The translations under genes were made by a program, and so were the position numbers. A stretch of 64,000 bases of DNA from Polydactylus sextarius (lineage: Eukaryota > Chordata > Actinopteri > Polynemidae): the NCBI GenBank assembly GCA_016801845.1, contig CM028913.1:22844065-22908064 (forward strand), given 5' to 3'. The notes under the pieces were generated by a model that worked only from the letters and a program-made list of their open reading frames with translations, ran no database searches and was not told the DNA's origin. Shown here in pieces: positions 60,612 through 64,000 of this stretch (position 1 is its first letter; each line of letters opens with the position of its first letter).

Positions 60612-63600
60612 GCATATTTATCTACTGCTCTGGTTCACTCTAAGTCTACCTGTGACTGACAAAATCAAAACCATGTTTGAGGGTTGATGTAGGCTCCATC
60701 TTAAAGCTTTTGTACTTTAGTTCAGACTCGAGACATTGTCTGTGAAGATTGTTGTAGCTCCATGTTTTAAAGTGCTGGATAAACTTATACATGACATAAT
60801 ATACTTCTGTTTTTATTAAAATGCAATTGTACTTTTACTTTTCATTACTTAACTACATTTATTTATAGATTATATAGATTACATGTTATACTTAACTACA
60901 GTAAATACTAGATACTTTAAGACTTTTACTTGAGTATAATTCTAGTTGCTGACTTGAACTTCTACCAGAGTTATTTTTTTAGTTGAGTATCTGTATTTCT
61001 ACTGCGTGTGTGTCACTCAACATGTTCACTCATCCTGTTCCCCAGCGATGGTGTGTCCAGCTAACAGTCATTACACCCTGTGCTCCACTGGTTGCCCGGC
61101 CACTTGCTCCAGCTTAAACACCCGAACTTCCTGCCGCAGACGTTGCACAGAAGCCTGCGAGTGTAAAGATGGCCACCTACTGAGCGGCGGTACATGTGTC
61201 CCTGTGAAAGACTGCGGCTGCACCTACGATGGTCACTACTACAGGAGAGGAGAAATCTTCTACCCTGAAACTGCATGTGTGGAGAAATGCACCTGTGGAG
61301 AGAACGGTGCCGTATCTTGTGAGAAGGCTAAATGCCGTGCAGGAGAGATCTGTAAGGTTGTAAATGGCGTGAAAGGTTGCCACCCTGAGGGTCAAGGCAA
61401 GTGTGTCGCCTCCGGTGACCCTCATTACATCTCCTTTGATGGACAGAGGTTTGATTTCCAGGGTACCTGTGTCTATGTGTTGGCGAAGGTTTGTAACGAT
61501 GACAACGGTCAGCTGACGCCATTCACTGTGACTCAGGGGAATGAGAAGTATGGAAATGGAAAAGTGGCTGTTACCAAGTCGGTGGCAGTGATGGTGTATG
61601 ATATTGTCATTTACATCCAGCAGGGAATGCCATGGAAAGTCATTGTGAGTTCAACAACTTTATCTATAATGTTTTTTGGTATGTTTTCTAAATGAAACTG
61701 ACCTGTGGCTGCACTTTTTCTCTCTCTTCACTCAGGTGGATGATGTGGCTCTAAACCTCCCTCTCTCCCTCGACAACCGAATCCGAGTCACACAAGAAGG
61801 TCGTAACATAGTTGTCCGAACAGACTTTGGCCTGACGGTCCTCTACGACACCGTCTACTACGTTGAGGTGATCGTGCCTTCCACCTACCAGGGTAAGATG
61901 TGTGGTCTTTGCGGCAACTACAACAAGAAGGGTGGTGACGACTTTATTCTTCCTGATGGCAAACGAACCAACAACGTCGATGAGTTTGGGAAGGCGTGGG
62001 TGGTGGACCTGCCGGGTTATGTGTGCGGTGGATGTGGGGGACAGTGCCCGGTGTGTGAAGAGGCCAAGGCTACTTTGTACGGAAAACCTGACTCCTGCGG
62101 CATCATCAGCGCCCCCAATGGGCCTTTCAAAGCCTGCCACAGTAAGATCAATCCAGCCATGTACGTGTCTCACTGCGTGTTTGATGTGTGTGCTACGGAC
62201 GGCAGCAAAGACACCCTGTGTAATAGTGTGCAGGCCTACGCTCTGGCCTGCCAAAGTGCCGGAGTTCACATCCAACCTTGGAGGACCAATTCCTTCTGCC
62301 GTAAGTTTTACACAACTTTATTTCAGCTGCACACTCATCCATTTTTATGTTTTATTTTATGTCTCAGGTGCAAACACAAAATCTTACACAAGCTTTCTTG
62401 TCTTGCAGCTGCTTCCTGTCCTCAACACAGTCACTATGAGGTGTGTGCTGACACTTGCAGTGGTACCTGTGCCAGCTTCATTTTCCCATTGTCCTGCTCT
62501 GAAAGCTGTTTTGAAGGATGCCAATGTGATGACGGCTTTGTTTTCGATGGCATTCAATGTGTTTCTTTGGACAACTGTGGCTGTGTGTACGACGGCAAAT
62601 ATCTGACGGTGAGAATTTTGTTGTCAAACATGGTAACAATACTGTCATTAAAAAAAACAAAAAAACAAGTAGAAGTGTCACATTATTCACCAAAATGTGC
62701 TTCCAGGTGGGCCAAGCAGTGGTGGACAAAGACTGTAAGTCAAAGTGTGTGTGCCAGGCCTCTGGTATGGTGAAATGTGAGAAGCTTTCTTGCACCAACG
62801 AGGAGGTTTGCAGAGTAAAGGAGGGGGTCAGAGGTTGTCACGTCAAAGAGGGTCAATGCAGCATCAGCCATGTGGGACACCTCACCTCCTTCGATGGTAT
62901 GACGGGAGCAGTGGGAGGTCTGGGGGCGTTCGAGGTGGCATCTCTGTGCGATGACGAGGCCGAGCTGTGGTTCCGTGTGGTCGTGGACGTCAGGGTGTGC
63001 AGTAAAGGAGCATCTCCTGCTGTCGCCTCCGTACACATGTTCTTCAAGGACAGAGTCATCACAGTAAACAGCGAACGTGTGACCTGGGTAAGAAGTGATG
63101 AAAAAATAGCTCAATTATTTTAAAGGTGCACGATGCAACATTTTTAAGCTAACGTAGCAGCTTCACAGTCGCTGTGATGATTAAATGACTCTTTATAGCA
63201 GGCATGTCCAAACTATTCCACAAAGAGCCGTGTGGCTACAGGTTTTTATTCCAGCCAGTCAAGAGCAGTCAGTTTTACCAATCAACTGTGTGAAGACTGA
63301 GATCATTTAATTAAATGAGTCAAGTCAAGTCTGGTGCTGCTGCTTGGTTGAAATAAAAACCTGCAGCCACACAGCCCTTTGTGCTTTATGGGATGAATCT
63401 AGGGTCTCACTTACCTATTGATGCTGGATTCATAAAGGGTGAGTTCAGTGGCATAACCTTATGCAACGATTTGCAACTGGCTTTCAAGGTAGTTACCCAA
63501 TTAGTGCCAACATGTATATAAACCCCGTCCACTTAAAAAGCCATCATAAGTTGTCTTAAGGCAACAGGACATTCAGTACCTCTGTTTCTGTTAAATTCAA

Positions 63601-64000
63601 CATTTTGCAACATATTGTGCATCTTGAACTCGGCCTTACTCCAACCAGACTTGCATTGTCCACCTTTAATGTAGATATTTTATTTCTTTTGTCTTAACTA
63701 ATTTTTCGTTTCATCTTATTTTCCCTTCTTTCACATCCTATAGGTGAACGGCAGGAAAGTTTCTCTTCCCAACAAAGTGTCTGGTGACATATCGGTCAAA
63801 ATCTCCGATAAGACTGTGATTATCGAGAGGGCGTCTGCCGTGCGGGTCACTTACTCAATTTCCCAGGAGGTCACCGTCACCGTCCACAGCAAACTGTCTG
63901 GTAAGATGTGCGGTGCCTGTGGCAACTACAACAACAACTCCAAAGACGATATGACGACTGCAGATGGGAAAATTACCACCGACGTGTCTGTGGTTGTTGG
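50591..64000 (+). CDS. fcgbp: Gene B: IgGFc-binding protein (FCGBP-like), 3' end outside window
   Basis: FCGBP-type proteins are secreted, disulfide-linked mucus components. Exons: 50591-50636, 51665-52906, 52989-53338, 53423-54002, 54088-54686, 54917-55484, 55574-55839, 55934-56272, 56347-56920, 57011-57210, 57525-57666, 57761-58089, 58467-59046, 59144-59742, 60004-60571, 61046-61644, 61736-62300, 62409-62608, 62707-63087 and 63744->64000. All phases match, giving about 2,994 residues without a frame break. The start MGSLLLLCAIGALLS is a signal peptide. Residues about 16-429 are an IgGFc-binding domain (QWGTEYFIF). Seven vWD modules (D1-D7) follow, with C8 and TIL parts. D1-D6 carry GDPH and CGLCGN; D7 lacks GDPH and reads CGACGN. 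All introns are GT-AG except a GC-AG one after 57666. Tectorin and zonadhesin share vWD modules, but the N-terminal domain favours FCGBP. Confidence 0.9.
51665..52906 (+). other. fcgbp: Gene B IgGFc-binding domain exon
   Basis: A single 1,242-nt exon encodes the N-terminal domain of about 414 residues. It starts AGREFALSFMQNYAP and has internal landmarks QWGTEYFIF, HPVAVVTGHTC and AWGSNFIVPR, the tandem half-repeats typical of this domain. Confidence 0.88.
52989..54002 (+). other. fcgbp: Gene B module D1 (vWD-C8)
   Basis: Exons of 350 and 580 nt. The start QGDPHYRTFDG holds the GDPH autocleavage motif, and TCGLCGNFNG is the CxxC motif. The C8 part runs to NLARC. No TIL precedes it because it follows the IgGFc-binding exon directly. 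Confidence 0.88.
54088..55484 (+). other. fcgbp: Gene B module D2 (TIL-vWD-C8)
   Basis: Exons of 599 and 568 nt. The TIL starts AKCPANSHYEICG, the vWD has TGDPHYVTFDK and VCGLCGNYNG, and the C8 part ends WRTDQFC. Confidence 0.88.
55574..56920 (+). other. fcgbp: Gene B module D3 (TIL-vWD-C8, extra intron)
   Basis: Exons of 266, 339 and 574 nt. The TIL starts MKCPVNSHYEICE, with SGDPHYKSFDG and VCGLCGNYNG. An intron at 55840-55933 splits the first exon, unlike its counterpart D6. Confidence 0.88.
57667..57760 (+). other. fcgbp: GC-AG intron in D4
   Basis: The exon must end at aacacag (phase 1). The next bases are gcaaga rather than gt, and the acceptor is cccccctag. Reading on without splicing meets a stop at 57714. 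The sequence fits the usual weak-GT alternative, CAG then GCAAG. Confidence 0.75.
58180..58425 (-). repeat. fcgbp: Dispersed repeat, copy 2 (gene B intron)
   Basis: This shares blocks with 16296-16645 in reverse orientation, including agattgttgtagcttcatat, ttttaaagtgctgaataaac and gatactttaagacttacc. Confidence 0.65.
59144..60571 (+). other. fcgbp: Gene B module D5 (TIL-vWD-C8)
   Basis: Exons of 599 and 568 nt, the same lengths as D2. The TIL starts MTCQRHSHYEDCA, with AGDPHYRTFDG and VCGLCGNYNG; the C8 part ends WRTDNFC. Confidence 0.88.
60695..61005 (-). repeat. fcgbp: Dispersed repeat, copy 3 (gene B intron)
   Basis: A third copy of the dispersed repeat, in the intron between D5 and D6, sharing agattgttgtagctccatgt and gatactttaagacttttact. 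A run of about 30 T (60582-60611) lies just before it. Confidence 0.65.
61046..62300 (+). other. fcgbp: Gene B module D6 (TIL-vWD-C8)
   Basis: Exons of 599 and 565 nt. The TIL starts MVCPANSHYTLCS, with SGDPHYISFDG and MCGLCGNYNK; the C8 part ends WRTNSFC. Confidence 0.88.
62409..64000 (+). other. fcgbp: Gene B module D7 (divergent vWD, cut by window edge)
   Basis: Exons of 200, 381 and >257 nt. The TIL starts ASCPQHSHYEVCA. The vWD start reads ISHVGHLTSFDG, without GDPH, and the CxxC is MCGACGNYN. Exon pattern and divergence match the terminal module M10 of gene A. Confidence 0.82.
63207..63385. mobile_element. MITE-like inverted-repeat element in a gene B intron
   Basis: The arms 63221-63256 and 63346-63381 are inverted repeats, matching at about 31 of 36 positions by eye (core gtgtggct then caggtttttatt). 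They flank about 90 bp with an AT-rich palindrome (tcatttaattaaatga) in its middle. It has no coding capacity. Confidence 0.6.

Noticed and set aside
50591..64000. Gene B as zonadhesin, alpha-tectorin or a gel-forming mucin
   Set aside because: Those share vWD-C8-TIL modules, but the signal peptide is followed by an IgGFc-binding domain. No MAM, NIDO or mucin PTS tract is seen.

Overview
The window looks like vertebrate genomic DNA, most likely from a ray-finned (teleost-type) fish. Genes are broken into many exons with GT-AG introns. Introns are rich in microsatellites, and there are relics of a Tc1-type DNA transposon family common in fish. The gene set (nephrin, an FXYD5-like gene, an IgGFc-binding-protein family) recalls human 19q13, where NPHS1, FXYD5 and FCGBP all lie. 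No species call is made.

Layout. (1) 817-8637, plus strand: the 3' half of a nephrin gene (nphs1): two Ig-type domains, one FN3 domain, a membrane segment and a cytoplasmic tail ending in the nephrin-type C-terminus. Upstream exons lie outside the window. (2) 8638-13853: intergenic, with two Tc1-type relics. (3) 13854-19800, plus strand: a complete ten-exon FXYD5/dysadherin-like gene of about 191 aa. (4) 22694-27548, minus strand: a complete eight-exon gene for an unrecognised single-pass membrane protein of about 126 aa with an acidic Ser-Gly ectodomain. It carries an internal tandem duplication of exon-plus-intron sequence. Its likely noncoding first exon and TATA box lie near 31.64-31.72 kb. 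(5) 32383-48921, plus strand: 'gene A', an IgGFc-binding-protein-like (FCGBP-like) gene with one N-terminal IgGFc-binding domain and ten vWD-C8-TIL modules. It carries about fifteen frame breaks, an in-frame stop and one module deletion, so it reads as a degenerating paralogue unless the assembly is at fault. (6) 50591->64000, plus strand: 'gene B', an intact FCGBP-like gene with its own TATA promoter, signal peptide, IgGFc-binding domain and at least seven vWD modules, cut by the window edge.

The most informative structure is in the last 32 kb. Both FCGBP-like genes are built from a three-module super-repeat that shows in matching exon lengths. A divergent last module follows the triplets in gene A and, I predict, in gene B. 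Gene A would be 3x3+1 modules and gene B 2x3+1. Six of seven gene B modules keep the GDPH autocleavage motif and all seven keep the CxxC motif. No gene A module keeps GDPH, and half have lost a Cys of the CxxC motif.

Nephrin acts at cell-cell junctions (the kidney slit diaphragm), FXYD proteins regulate Na+/K+-ATPase, and FCGBP-type proteins are secreted mucus components. Nothing here suggests that these genes share a pathway; their linkage looks like conserved synteny.
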